This document shows, in pieces, positions 16,550 through 25,038 of a DNA stretch of 52,982 nucleotides. Position 1 is the first letter of the stretch; every line of letters starts with the position of its first letter. The position numbers were made by a program, and so were the translations under genes. The stretch comes from Thermoguttaceae bacterium (GTDB lineage: Bacteria > Planctomycetota > Planctomycetia > Pirellulales > Thermoguttaceae). The notes beneath the pieces were generated by a model that was not told the origin of the DNA, ran no database searches, and saw only the letters and a program-made list of their open reading frames with translations. The DNA lies in the NCBI GenBank assembly GCA_017939795.1, contig JAGBAA010000024.1:1-52982 (forward strand), given 5' to 3'.

Positions 16550-19087
16550 ATGTGCATTTTGCGAGTTTTTTCCCGGTATTTCGTTTGGGTTTCTTTCTGT
16601 TTTGTGTCGGTTTTCGCATCAGCTTTTGCGTCAGCTGCCGGGCTGGTCACGGAGTGGGTTACTGCGCCGGTTTATGATGCGGAGATGTTTGAGTTTCCAC
16701 AACATTGGGAAGGCGCGTCCCTGCCGCTTGAAATTAAGGCGCAGGACACGGCTTCTGCCCGATTTCGCGCTTCGGAATCGTTCTCGAAAGTGACGGTTTC
16801 CTGTCCCAGTTACTCCAATCATATTGGCTCGCTTCGGCTTTCCCTGTTTCGTTGGATGGATTCCTTCGAAAAAACGCTCGCTTCGGAACCGCTTCTTCGG
16901 CAGACGTTCAAGGATTTTCCCGATAATTCGCCCCTGACGCTGAGCATTTCGCCGGAAACGCCGTTTTCGCCGGGTGAGTATCTGTTCGTTCTCGATCAGG
17001 CTGTCGAGCGGGTCGGTGTCTGGACGCAGAGCGATCATCCCGGTCAGGCCCAGTGCTTCTTCAACGGCAAACCGATCCCGAGAGGCTTCCGATTCACATG
17101 GTCCCGTTTCGGGAAGGCTCCGTTTCCTTTTCGCGGGACGCAGGAGGCCTACGAACTCGCGTCCGCCCCCTGCCCGTATCCGCCTGAAATGCAGGATAAC
17201 GCCGACGACGCGGACGATCCGATCGTGAAATTTGACGTTCAGCCGGATCGTTTCGCCGCGATGGATGATTTGGGAAGAACACTTCCGGATCAGACTTCCG
17301 CCGGTCCCGTTCGGGCAGGGAAACAGGTGGGGATCTTCTATTCCACATGGCATCAGAAGGATCATGGAGGACGTACCCGGGTCTACGATAATACGCAGAT
17401 CCTTCGGGAAAATCCGGGAATCGAAAACCGGCCGGAGGATCCCGCGTGGGGAGAATACTACCAGCATCACTACTGGGGCAAACCGCTCTTTGGCTACTAC
17501 AAAACGACGGATAAATGGGTTTTGCGCAAACACGCGCAGATGCTCGCCAACGCGCAGATCGACATGGTCGCCTTTGACTGCACGAATGGATCGCATACGT
17601 GGATGGATTCGACCTGGGCACTTCTGGAAACGTGGGCGGATGCGCGCAAAGATGGAGTCAATACGCCGAAGATCGTCTTCATGCTTCCGTTCTGGGACAG
17701 GAAACACAATGCCATTTCCATCCGTCAGCTTTACCGCGATATATACCGGGACGGAAAGTATCGGGAACTTTGGTTTTACTGGCAGGGAAAACCCCTGATC
17801 TATGCGATCTCCGATGTCGTGGACGAGAAGATCGTCTCGACCTCCGGAGCGGAAAAAGAGGAATGGAAAGCTATTCGGCGTTTTTTTACTTTCCGTCTTG
17901 GACAGCCAAGGTACGCGAAGGAGCTTTTGCCTCCGGATAACTGGGCGTGGCTTCAGATCTACCCGCAAAGAGGATTCGGAAAGCGGGAGGACGGAACGTT
18001 CGAGATGACGTGCGTCAGCGTCGCGCAGAATCATTCCCTGAATAAATACGACGGTACGTTTGGAGTCGCGGCAATGAACGACCGGGACGTTTTTGGCCGG
18101 GCCTGGCAGATGGGGAAGGGACTCGATCCGCGTCCGGATGCTTTCAAGTTCGGGCTGAATTTCGAGCAGCAGTGGGACCGGGCGTTTCAGATCGACCCGG
18201 ATCTTGTTTTCGTCACGGGCTGGAATGAATGGACGGCGATGCGTTTTCCCGAGTGGCGCGGACTGCCAAATGCGTTTCCGGACCAGTACGATCAGCATTT
18301 TAGCCGGGATGTGGAACCGTGCGATGGCGAACTGCGCGACATATACTATCATCAGCTCGCGGCCAAAGTCCGGCAATTCAAAGGCGTACGGCCCGTTTTG
18401 ACGTTCGGAAAGACGGTCTCGATCCCGTTTGAAAGAAAGTCCGAAAGCACGGCTGCATCCGGATCGTCGGAAAACAGAGATTCGCAGGAAACCAGAAACC
18501 AGTGGGAAAACGCAGACCCGTGGGATGCCGTTGAACCTGTTTTTCGCGACTATCGCGGAGATATTCAGGACCGGAATGCCGAGGGAGCCGGCGGATTGCT
18601 CTATACGAACCGTTCCGGACGCAATGACATCGTGATTTCGAAAGTCGCCCGTGACGAGACGTACGTCTATTTCATGGCCGAGACCGCCTCCGCGCTGACT
18701 TCCCGCACGGACCGAAACTGGATGCAGCTTTTTCTCTCCGTCGACGATGATCCCGCCGCGCCGTCCTGGCACGGATTTCAATATCTCGTCAACCGAAACA
18801 CACCGGGAGACCGGGCTGTTCTGGAACGCTCGACCGGCGGGTGGAACTGGGAACGTACGGGAGACGCGGAACTACGGATCACGGGAAATCGTTTGGAATT
18901 GAGGATCCGGCGTTCTGATTTGGGACTTTCCCCGGACAAACCAATCCGGCTCCGATTCAAATGGGCGGACAATGGATTCCGTCCGGAAGATGAGGATTCC
19001 GACACTCCGGACATTCTGGACTTTCACCAATACGGCGACGCAGCTCCGGACGGACGTTTTGCCTTCCAGATCCGGGAAGAAGAGTGA
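16550..19087 (+). CDS. Large secreted GH99/GH71-like glycosidase with C-terminal CBM9-like domain
   Basis: About 845 residues from ATG 16550, which gives a signal peptide ending VFASAFASA-AG. An in-frame ATG at 16487 is possible but less signal-like. The N-terminal region (to about 250) is beta-rich. The central TIM-barrel-like region (about 255-620) contains VGIFYSTWH, a HHYWGKP-type loop, DMVAFDCTNG, IVFMLPFWD and FVTGWNEWTAMR, the pattern of GH99/GH71-like (WbsX-related) proteins. GWNEW probably carries a catalytic-site Glu. The C-terminal about 200 residues (VEPVFRDYRGD through DGRFAFQI) resemble a CBM9/DOMON-like carbohydrate-binding domain. Likely an extracellular endo-acting glycan hydrolase. 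It is transcribed alone, between a promoter at 16434 and the bidirectional terminator at 19101. The family call is moderate; the substrate is unknown. Confidence 0.7.
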   Translation: MCILRVFSRYFVWVSFCFVSVFASAFASAAGLVTEWVTAPVYDAEMFEFPQHWEGASLPLEIKAQDTASARFRASESFSKVTVSCPSYSNHIGSLRLSLFRWMDSFEKTLASEPLLRQTFKDFPDNSPLTLSISPETPFSPGEYLFVLDQAVERVGVWTQSDHPGQAQCFFNGKPIPRGFRFTWSRFGKAPFPFRGTQEAYELASAPCPYPPEMQDNADDADDPIVKFDVQPDRFAAMDDLGRTLPDQTSAGPVRAGKQVGIFYSTWHQKDHGGRTRVYDNTQILRENPGIENRPEDPAWGEYYQHHYWGKPLFGYYKTTDKWVLRKHAQMLANAQIDMVAFDCTNGSHTWMDSTWALLETWADARKDGVNTPKIVFMLPFWDRKHNAISIRQLYRDIYRDGKYRELWFYWQGKPLIYAISDVVDEKIVSTSGAEKEEWKAIRRFFTFRLGQPRYAKELLPPDNWAWLQIYPQRGFGKREDGTFEMTCVSVAQNHSLNKYDGTFGVAAMNDRDVFGRAWQMGKGLDPRPDAFKFGLNFEQQWDRAFQIDPDLVFVTGWNEWTAMRFPEWRGLPNAFPDQYDQHFSRDVEPCDGELRDIYYHQLAAKVRQFKGVRPVLTFGKTVSIPFERKSESTAASGSSENRDSQETRNQWENADPWDAVEPVFRDYRGDIQDRNAEGAGGLLYTNRSGRNDIVISKVARDETYVYFMAETASALTSRTDRNWMQLFLSVDDDPAAPSWHGFQYLVNRNTPGDRAVLERSTGGWNWERTGDAELRITGNRLELRIRRSDLGLSPDKPIRLRFKWADNGFRPEDEDSDTPDILDFHQYGDAAPDGRFAFQIREEE

Positions 19088-19100
19088 TTTGGAAAATGCG

Positions 19101-19143
19101 AAACGCCCGGATCGGCACATTTTCGCTGCCGTTCCGGGCGTTT
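19101..19143. terminator. Bidirectional terminator between convergent genes
   Basis: AAACGCCCGGA (19101-19111) and TCCGGGCGTTT (19133-19143) form an 11-bp stem, extended inside by CGGCA/TGCCG. Short A and T ends suit both strands. It separates the GH-like gene from the converging amidotransferase gene. Confidence 0.75.
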
Positions 19144-19183
19144 GAGTATTGGGAACCGGAAGAAATACTCTCCCGGTTTGCGT

Positions 19184-19858
19184 TCAGTTTTTCGGATCGT
19201 TCCCGGCCATCTCACGGCAAAGGGCCACAAAGAAATGGAAGACTTCTGCGCCGTTCACGGTATCTTCGCGCCGTTCGCTGAAGCACATTCGTTCCGGATG
19301 CCACTGAAAACCATAGACCGGCAGTTTGGTGTGCTCGAACGCTTCCGGAACCTCACCGGCCCAGGCCGTCACGCGAATATCTTTTCCCGGACGTTTGATC
19401 GCCTGATGATGCGAACTGTTTACCGTGAATTTGGTGCCGTACATTTGAGCCGCCAGAGAGTCTTTTTCTGCACGGATGGTGTGCGTGATGTAGAAATCGT
19501 TTCCATTTCGGTGCTGGTCCGTATTTTCGAGATGCTGCACAAGGCTGCCTCCGAAAAAAACGTTCAGGATCTGATGCCCGCGGCAAATACCGAGGATCGG
19601 TTTTCCGGCATCGAGGAATTTCTGGATCAGCCGCATTTCTGCCGCGTCTCTTTTGGCGTCGATATCGACTGCGCCGTTGAATGGCTCTTCGTAATATTGG
19701 GGATCTACATCATTTCCGCCGCAGAGGATGAGACCGTCAAATCCTTCCCATTCGCTCGGGCAGTAGACCGTGACGGGAATCCCGCCGCAGCTTTCGACTG
19801 CTTCGATATAGTATTTCGAGTTGGTGTTCGCGGATAAGAGGATACGCGGTTTCTTCAT
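19184..19858 (-). CDS. Class I glutamine amidotransferase, peptidase C26 (gamma-glutamyl hydrolase-like)
   Basis: 224 residues from the ATG at 19858, which has GGAG upstream; a longer in-frame start at 19981 adds a basic, unstructured segment and is rejected. The fold is class I amidotransferase: LILCGGNDVDP (PuuD-type), the nucleophile elbow GICRGHQ with Cys92, and WHPE with His187 and Glu189 completing the triad. Family members hydrolyse gamma-glutamyl bonds, as in gamma-glutamyl-GABA hydrolase. It is cytoplasmic with no pathway partners nearby, so the physiological substrate is open. The gene stands alone on the minus strand, convergent with the GH-like gene. Confidence 0.85.
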   Translation of the reverse strand: MKKPRILLSANTNSKYYIEAVESCGGIPVTVYCPSEWEGFDGLILCGGNDVDPQYYEEPFNGAVDIDAKRDAAEMRLIQKFLDAGKPILGICRGHQILNVFFGGSLVQHLENTDQHRNGNDFYITHTIRAEKDSLAAQMYGTKFTVNSSHHQAIKRPGKDIRVTAWAGEVPEAFEHTKLPVYGFQWHPERMCFSERREDTVNGAEVFHFFVALCREMAGNDPKN

Positions 19859-20075
19859 TTTGTTTCTCCTCGATCGAGAAAAAGGGGGGATTGGGATGCT
19901 GCTGCGAATGGCATCTATTTTTAGTATACTTTTTCCTGCCCGTCTGTCAAGAGGGGGACCTGCAAAATGCCGCTTAAACAAAGAAAAAAATCAAAAGTAT
20001 CCATATGGGAGGTCCATTTGAATATTTTCAAAATTTTAGTTTTTCCGCGAATTGTGGATTTCCATCATTGCCCCC

Positions 20076-20104
20076 TTGACTGTGGAGACCATTTCGGTTA
20101 AAAT
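20076..20104 (+). promoter_or_regulatory. Promoter of the propeller glycosidase-like gene
   Basis: TTGACT (20076-20081), a 17-bp spacer and TAAAAT (20099-20104). Confidence 0.7.
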
Positions 20105-20157
20105 CAGCAGAAGTTTGGTTTGGTGTGTCCGTTGATTTTTATGTTCAGGAGGTGATG

Positions 20158-21213
20158 ATGCGATACCTGACGTTCATGATTTTCATGTTTTCTGCCGGTT
20201 TTTTGTGTGCGGGGGAAGTTCCTTGCGTTTTTCCGACTTCTGAGGAAGTGCGTTCCATCACTCCTGCTGATTTCCCGCCCCTTGCCGAGCCTTCGATGAA
20301 GTGGGGTGGACCGGAAAATTATGCCAAAGATCCTTCCGTCATTCGGTTTCAGGGAAAGTACTGGCTCTATTTTTCCCGTCGTCCGCTTGAGGGGTACGAG
20401 CCGAAACGCGGGTGGATCACCGGCGTGGCGCAGAGCAGCGACCTCGTAAACTGGGAGTTGGTCAGATATATTCAGCCTCTTCAGGAGTCGGAGTGGGAGG
20501 TCACGGCACCATGCGTCAAAGTAGTCGGCGAGCAGGTCGTGATGTTCTACCAGACATGGAGTCCCGGAAAAAAACACGCACTGTGTATCGCAGTCTCGAA
20601 GGACGGGCTGCATTTCACGCCGCACCCGGAAAATCCGATCTTCAGGCCGAATGCGGAATGGGGGCTCAAGCGGGCGATCGACGCGGATTTCATCGAGACT
20701 GCCGACGGACGCCGTTTTCTGTACGGAGTGACTCGCGAGAAGACGGGGAAGATCCAGCAGGTCATCGTCGCGGAAGGAACCCCCGGAGTGGAGCTCATGG
20801 AGGCCAAGTGGACGCAGAGCTGTACTGCATCGATCCTTAAGCCTGAATTGCCGTGGGAGACGCGGTGCATCGAGGCTCCGTCGGTCATCGAGCGGAGCGG
20901 AAAGCTCTACATGTTCTATGCAGGCGGGTACAATAATGACCCACAGCAGATCGGTGTCGCGGTCAGCACGGACGGCATACAGTGGACGCGGCTCTGGTCT
21001 GTGCCGTTCATCCCGAATGGTCCTGAGGGACAGTGGAACGCCTCAGAAACGGGGCATCCGGGCGTTTTTCAGGACGAAGACGGTCAAACGTGGCTCTTCG
21101 TGCAGGGGAACCGGACGCATGGAAAAGACTGGTTCATTTCGCGCGTGAAGATCGGTTGGAGACCTGGGAAAGACGGTATCGAGATCCCGTTTGTTGAGCT
21201 GGAAGAAAAATAG
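20158..21213 (+). CDS. Secreted five-bladed beta-propeller, GH43/GH117-like
   Basis: 351 residues. AGGAGG (20147-20152) lies 5 nt before the ATG at 20158, favouring it over the ATG at 20155. The signal peptide MRYLTFMIFMFSAGFLCA is followed by GEVPC; there is no lipobox. The mature part has repeated blade motifs with an Asp in YAKDPSVIRF, GVAQSSDLVNWE, IAVSKDGLHF, IDADFIE and GVAVSTDGIQWT, the pattern of GH43-type five-bladed propellers (S-D-G/L-x-x-W/F repeats). Candidate acidic active-site residues are Asp in AKDPS and Glu in CIEAPS. Likely a periplasmic glycosidase or glycan-binding protein. It is monocistronic, between a clear promoter and a strong terminator. Confidence 0.7.
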   Translation: MRYLTFMIFMFSAGFLCAGEVPCVFPTSEEVRSITPADFPPLAEPSMKWGGPENYAKDPSVIRFQGKYWLYFSRRPLEGYEPKRGWITGVAQSSDLVNWELVRYIQPLQESEWEVTAPCVKVVGEQVVMFYQTWSPGKKHALCIAVSKDGLHFTPHPENPIFRPNAEWGLKRAIDADFIETADGRRFLYGVTREKTGKIQQVIVAEGTPGVELMEAKWTQSCTASILKPELPWETRCIEAPSVIERSGKLYMFYAGGYNNDPQQIGVAVSTDGIQWTRLWSVPFIPNGPEGQWNASETGHPGVFQDEDGQTWLFVQGNRTHGKDWFISRVKIGWRPGKDGIEIPFVELEEK

Positions 21214-21237
21214 TGCGTTTCGGGATGGAATTATTGG

Positions 21238-21330
21238 GACGCGAAATTTACGAAAACACGAAAATACACAAAATGTCGTTTAAAATTTTAAAAAACTTCG
21301 TGAGTTTCGCGTCTTTCTTTTTTATTTTTT
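21238..21330 (+). terminator. Terminator with long AT-rich loop
   Basis: GACGCGAAA (21238-21246) and TTTCGCGTC (21305-21313) enclose an A-tract-rich loop and are followed by TTTCTTTTTTTATTTTTT. Confidence 0.7.
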
Positions 21331-21362
21331 ACAAAACTAACGAAAACCTAACAAAAAAACGC

Positions 21363-21390
21363 TTGCACTCCTCTTGATTTCTGGTAAAAT
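21363..21390 (+). promoter_or_regulatory. Promoter of the Na/phosphate transporter operon
   Basis: TTGCAC (21363-21368), a 16-bp spacer and TAAAAT (21385-21390). The leader to the start codon is about 150 nt. Confidence 0.65.
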
Positions 21391-21549
21391 AGGACGTAAT
21401 GAGAGTACGTCGTTCATCTTGTATGTTCGGTATGCTTTCGTAAACGTGAATTTCATGCGGTTTCCCATGCGGTCCGGACGGATCTTCGGATCGTGCAGGA
21501 GTCCAGCTTCTGCAGGAAACGGCTTTCCTCAAATGTATGGGTAGAAAAT

Positions 21550-22695
21550 ATGAAATCAGAAACCCCATCAAGATCACCGGCGGAACTTTTAATGCGGGCA
21601 TTTCTTTTCGCTTTGATGGTCTTCCTTTTTCTGGTGGCAGTCAAACTGTTCGGTGATGCTGCCTCGCTGCTGACGAACACGTACAAGAGCCAGTGGGAAT
21701 CGCTCACCAACAATCTCGGCATGAATCCGTTCGTCGGTCTTTGCCTCGGGATATTCCTGACGGCCATTATGCAGAGTTCTTCTGCGACGACGAGCATTGC
21801 GGTCGCCATGGTCGCAGCCGGCACGATCCAGCTTGAACACGCAGTCCCGTTCGTCATGGGAGCGAATATCGGAACCTCGATCACCAGCTCCATCGTGTCG
21901 CTGGGGCACATCGGCGAGCGCAAAACGTTCGGGCGTGCTTACAGTGCCAGTGCACTGCAGGATATGTTCAACATCATGACGACCGCAGTACTGCTTCCGC
22001 TTGAGATCTGCTTTGGTTACCTGAGCAATCTGGCGCGTTTTCTGGTCGGTTTTCTCCCTTCCGGGACAGGCGAGAGCGGAGGAAGCTGGAATCCGCTTCC
22101 CTGGATGGTCGATCAGCCGGTCGATTTTGTCCGCTGGATCCTCGATTCCTGCCTTAAAGCGAACACCGTCATCGCGATCCTCATGATGATCCTGGCGTTG
22201 GTGATCCTCTTCTACGCATTGGTCCAGATCACGAAAAACATGAAAGTGCTGATGGATTCCCGTCTCGAAGAGATGATGAACCGTGTATTGGCGAAAAACG
22301 GGTACTTGGGGATGCTGATTGGGCTGATCGTCACGATGATCATTCAGTCTTCGAGCATCACGACGTCGCTTCTCGTGCCGCTTGTGGCTTCCGGGGTACT
22401 GAAACTCGAAATGGCGTATCCGATCCTCGTGGGTGCGAATATAGGCACGACCATTACGGCACTGCTTGCAGCAATGGCATTTCCGGGAACTGCGGGACTT
22501 TCCGTAGCTCTTGTCCACGTGCTGTTCAACAGCTCCGGCGCACTGCTGTGGTATCCGATCCCGTTCATGCGTCTGCCGATTCGCGGAGCGAAATTTCTGT
22601 CTCATGTCAGTACGATCAGCCGAAAGTATGTTTTCATTTGGCTGGGGTGCGTATTTTTCATCATTCCGTTGGTTGGACTGTGGCTTTTCTCTTAG
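21550..22695 (+). CDS. Na/phosphate cotransporter (NptA/PNaS family)
   Basis: 381 residues from ATG 21550. Two inverted-topology repeats carry the family signature: QSSSATTS (75-82) and QSSSITTS (266-273), each followed by a GANIGT motif. Eight or so membrane helices span the rest. Established role of the family: sodium-driven phosphate import (or export). Many homologues have a PhoU domain fused at the C-terminus; this one ends right after the last helix, and a PhoU protein is encoded 18 nt downstream, so transporter and regulator are split. Start choice: an upstream in-frame ATG at 21493 would add a polar extension and is less likely. No strong Shine-Dalgarno is seen. Confidence 0.88.
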   Translation: MKSETPSRSPAELLMRAFLFALMVFLFLVAVKLFGDAASLLTNTYKSQWESLTNNLGMNPFVGLCLGIFLTAIMQSSSATTSIAVAMVAAGTIQLEHAVPFVMGANIGTSITSSIVSLGHIGERKTFGRAYSASALQDMFNIMTTAVLLPLEICFGYLSNLARFLVGFLPSGTGESGGSWNPLPWMVDQPVDFVRWILDSCLKANTVIAILMMILALVILFYALVQITKNMKVLMDSRLEEMMNRVLAKNGYLGMLIGLIVTMIIQSSSITTSLLVPLVASGVLKLEMAYPILVGANIGTTITALLAAMAFPGTAGLSVALVHVLFNSSGALLWYPIPFMRLPIRGAKFLSHVSTISRKYVFIWLGCVFFIIPLVGLWLFS

Positions 22696-22713
22696 TGAAA
22701 GGAGAACCTTAAA

Positions 22714-23400
22714 ATGCTTCGATGGCTTTTTTCCAAAAAACCTTCTCAGGCTGGAATTCCTGAACTTCGCGCGGAATTCGCGCAGATGCTCGAGGCTGCA
22801 CACAAAGAATTGAGCCTCAGCTCCGGAGCCTTTCTGCGTCTGAATGAAGCGGAAAGCGTAAAAGAGGAGGTTTTTGCGCTCGACAAACAGATCAATAAAG
22901 CAGAACGCCGGATCCGCCGTGAGCTTTTCCTCAAGGCTGTCGTGAACGGCGAGAGCTACCTCTCTTTCTGCCTCACGCTCATGAGTGCCGTCAAGGACGC
23001 TGAACGTCTTGGCGATTATGCCAAAAACTTCTACGATCTGGCGGTCCAGGCGGATGCTCCTGCGGATGGAATGCGGGATCAGATGTGCGCTCTGCGCGAC
23101 GAACTGCTTGCGCAAACTCTGAAATGTAAGGAGGTCTTCCTCAATGAAGACGAAGAAGGTGCGAAAGAACTGATCTTCAAATGCACGGAACTGGCGGACG
23201 ACTGCGAAGAACAGATCCTTTGGTACCTGAAGAAGACCCAGCCGCCGACGCCGCTGGATGTTGTGTATGTTCTCGCGCTGCGTTACTTCAAACGCTACGC
23301 GTCTCACCTGCGCAACATTACCAGTACGGTCGTTCAGCCTCTGCATAAGATCGATTTCACCGGAAAGATCGTGAAACGCTATCGTGAAGAAAATCAGTAG
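22714..23400 (+). CDS. PhoU-like regulatory protein
   Basis: 228 residues, all-helical, with two PhoU-type bundles separated near residue 115. The KDAERLGDYAKN segment matches the PhoU metal-binding signature (D/E-R-x-G-D). AGGAG lies upstream of the ATG, 18 nt after the transporter, so the pair is surely co-transcribed. PhoU domains limit phosphate uptake; here it probably modulates the adjacent Na/phosphate cotransporter. The gene ends before a perfect bidirectional terminator. Confidence 0.85.
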   Translation: MLRWLFSKKPSQAGIPELRAEFAQMLEAAHKELSLSSGAFLRLNEAESVKEEVFALDKQINKAERRIRRELFLKAVVNGESYLSFCLTLMSAVKDAERLGDYAKNFYDLAVQADAPADGMRDQMCALRDELLAQTLKCKEVFLNEDEEGAKELIFKCTELADDCEEQILWYLKKTQPPTPLDVVYVLALRYFKRYASHLRNITSTVVQPLHKIDFTGKIVKRYREENQ

Positions 23401-23484
23401 AAACGCATGAAAAACTGCGCCTGTGGGCCGGATGCCGTGCGGGTGTTCGGCTCCTGAGCAGAACGTTCTTTCCTGCTTGATAAA

Positions 23485-23519
23485 AAAAGAACTCTTCGCC
23501 AAAAACGAAGAGTTCTTTT
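23485..23519. terminator. Perfect bidirectional terminator between phoU-like and HU genes
   Basis: AAAAGAACTCTTCG (23485-23498) and CGAAGAGTTCTTTT (23506-23519) form a 14-bp perfect stem with a 7-nt loop, with A- and T-runs outside. It serves both converging genes. Confidence 0.9.
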
Positions 23520-23533
23520 ATGTGCAGTCAAAC

Positions 23534-23881
23534 TTATTTCGTGCAGCTGTCTTTCAGGCCTTTGAGCGGGCGGATCTTGATTTTGCTGGAAGCCGGTTTG
23601 GCCGGAATGTCGCGGAATTCACCTTTTTTGAAGGGATTTTCGACGTTCTTCTGGGCTTTTTTGGCCGGAACAGCTTTCTTTTCGATCTTCAGAAGACCCG
23701 GCAGAACAAAAACGCCGACGCCTTTCGGAGCGACACTTTTGCGAATTTCATCAGCCAGCGCATCCAGAACGCGGGCAACGTCTTTCTTGGTCAGACCCGT
23801 GGATTCTGCAATGTTGTTCTGGATCTCGGATTTCGTCAGCGGCTTGACGACAACGGGGGCTTTTTCAGCTTTTTTAGCCAT
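23534..23881 (-). CDS. HU-family DNA-binding protein
   Basis: 115 residues. The HU/IHF core begins at about residue 15: LTKSEIQNNIAESTGLTKKDV, helix-turn-helix, then the beta-arm region where HU normally has a GFG-type turn. Compared with about 90 residues in typical HU, it has an extended Lys/Ala-rich N-terminus (MAKKAEKAPVVVKP), and a Lys/Pro/Ala segment lies in the arm region. A strong AAGGAGGG precedes the ATG. Architectural nucleoid protein that binds and bends DNA. Its promoter is preceded by strikingly phased A-tracts (24095-24174), suggesting autoregulation or curvature-driven expression. It has its own terminator. Confidence 0.85.
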   Translation of the reverse strand: MAKKAEKAPVVVKPLTKSEIQNNIAESTGLTKKDVARVLDALADEIRKSVAPKGVGVFVLPGLLKIEKKAVPAKKAQKNVENPFKKGEFRDIPAKPASSKIKIRPLKGLKDSCTK

Positions 23882-24081
23882 GGTTCATTCCCTCCTTGGG
23901 ATAAATTTGAAAAAACGAACTGCAAAGGTTTCATACCTCTGCTTTGAATCTCCTCCGCAGAACATTCAGGGGCTTTGAATGGCCCGCTAAATGCGGACGG
24001 AATGAAATTCTGGGCAGGATTTGAATGAAAATCATTTCGGTCGGGAAAACTCCCGAAACTCCGAATTCATTTCTCTTATTC

Positions 24082-24110
24082 ATTAAATGTTTTTTCGCAA
24101 AAAAAAGCAA
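24082..24110 (-). promoter_or_regulatory. HU gene promoter (minus strand)
   Basis: On the minus strand TTGCTT (24110-24105), a 17-bp spacer and TTTAAT (24087-24082). The transcript would start near 24075, giving a leader of about 190 nt. Confidence 0.6.
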
Positions 24111-24174
24111 GTACTATTGAGCAAAAAAAGCCAAAAAAACCGAAAAAAAGTGAAAAAAATCCCTTTTTTTGCGA
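24095..24174. repeat. Helically phased A-tract block flanked by an 11-bp inverted repeat
   Basis: Four A7 tracts lie exactly 10 bp apart (24123-24129, 24133-24139, 24143-24149, 24153-24159), plus an A8 tract at 24099-24106. The block is bounded by TCGCAAAAAAA (24095-24105) and TTTTTTTGCGA (24164-24174). A-tracts in helical phase cause intrinsic DNA curvature (established). The block lies immediately upstream of the HU promoter, at the UP-element position. Confidence 0.85.
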
Positions 24175-24449
24175 CTCAAAGCCGTTTTAAGGTGATTTTC
24201 CCCCCTTTTTTGCGGGACCTGGCATCTTTTGCGCGAGTTTCTGCGGGGGAATCTGCTTTCCTGTTTCCCGCTCTTTTCATTATGTAGAACCGGACAAAAA
24301 TGCCATTTTTGCAGAAAGAAGGACCCTCGAATGATCCTGGGGAGAAAAGACTCCGAATTCCATCAGACTGGGAAGATCTGGACCTGAGAAAAGACGGATG
24401 TTCTGCTGCCGGATGGGAGACTGCATCGGCGGATCAAAGAAGACGGTGC

Positions 24450-24953
24450 TTACGTTGACGGTTTGGCCGGTGTGTCGGAAACCGGAGCGGCTCCTGCCAG
24501 TCTGCTGACAGCGATCGGAGCGACCATCGGTTCCAGTTCCTCGATCTTTTTTCGGCCGATCCCGTGTACCCGCTGAAGATCTTCCGCAGAGCGAAACGGG
24601 CCGTTGGCATTGCGTTCTGCGATGATCTTGCCGGCTGTGATCTCGCCAATGCCGGGAAGAATGCTCAATTCGTGAATACCTGCCGTGTTGATGTCCACGA
24701 GATACGGACTGCCTGAGGAGGGCGTGTTGGATGAATTGGTTTCACCGGTCTGTACGGAGTGCTCTATCTCAAGCGGTTTATGTCGGCATGAAAAGAGCTG
24801 GGCTGAAAGCGAGAAAAACGTCAGGAAAAGAAACGAGACCGCACACATCATGAGCAATGAAGTCCCCTGATCTGTTTCGGAGTTCAGAAGGAAACGGAAC
24901 CGCTGTCTTCTTGGCGGATCGGAATCGGATGTATTGCGGGCAGACGTCGGCAT
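24450..24953 (-). CDS. ComEA-like helix-hairpin-helix protein with one membrane segment
   Basis: About 167 residues from ATG 24953; an in-frame TTG at 25034, right after the gmd stop, could give a longer, translationally coupled form. A basic N-terminus is followed by a hydrophobic segment (about 31-54), a polar linker and a C-terminal ComEA-type double HhH domain (about 86-141) with VDINTAG, LPGIGEITAGKII and VHGIGRKKIEEL. HhH domains bind DNA without sequence preference; ComEA is the DNA receptor in natural transformation, but such proteins are common in bacteria lacking known competence. Membrane-anchored with the DNA-binding domain probably periplasmic. It lies downstream of gmd on the same strand. 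No other competence gene is present. Confidence 0.75.
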   Translation of the reverse strand: MPTSARNTSDSDPPRRQRFRFLLNSETDQGTSLLMMCAVSFLFLTFFSLSAQLFSCRHKPLEIEHSVQTGETNSSNTPSSGSPYLVDINTAGIHELSILPGIGEITAGKIIAERNANGPFRSAEDLQRVHGIGRKKIEELEPMVAPIAVSRLAGAAPVSDTPAKPST

Positions 24954-25038
24954 TGGATGGAAAATGAAATGACGGACTGGAAACCAAAGGCCCGGCACGC
25001 GGGAATCCGTTCTCCGTGTGCCGGTCGAAACCAAGAGT

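Noticed and set aside
24450..24953. Evidence for natural competence
   Set aside because: A lone ComEA-like HhH protein is widespread; no ComEC, pilus or DprA gene is in the window.
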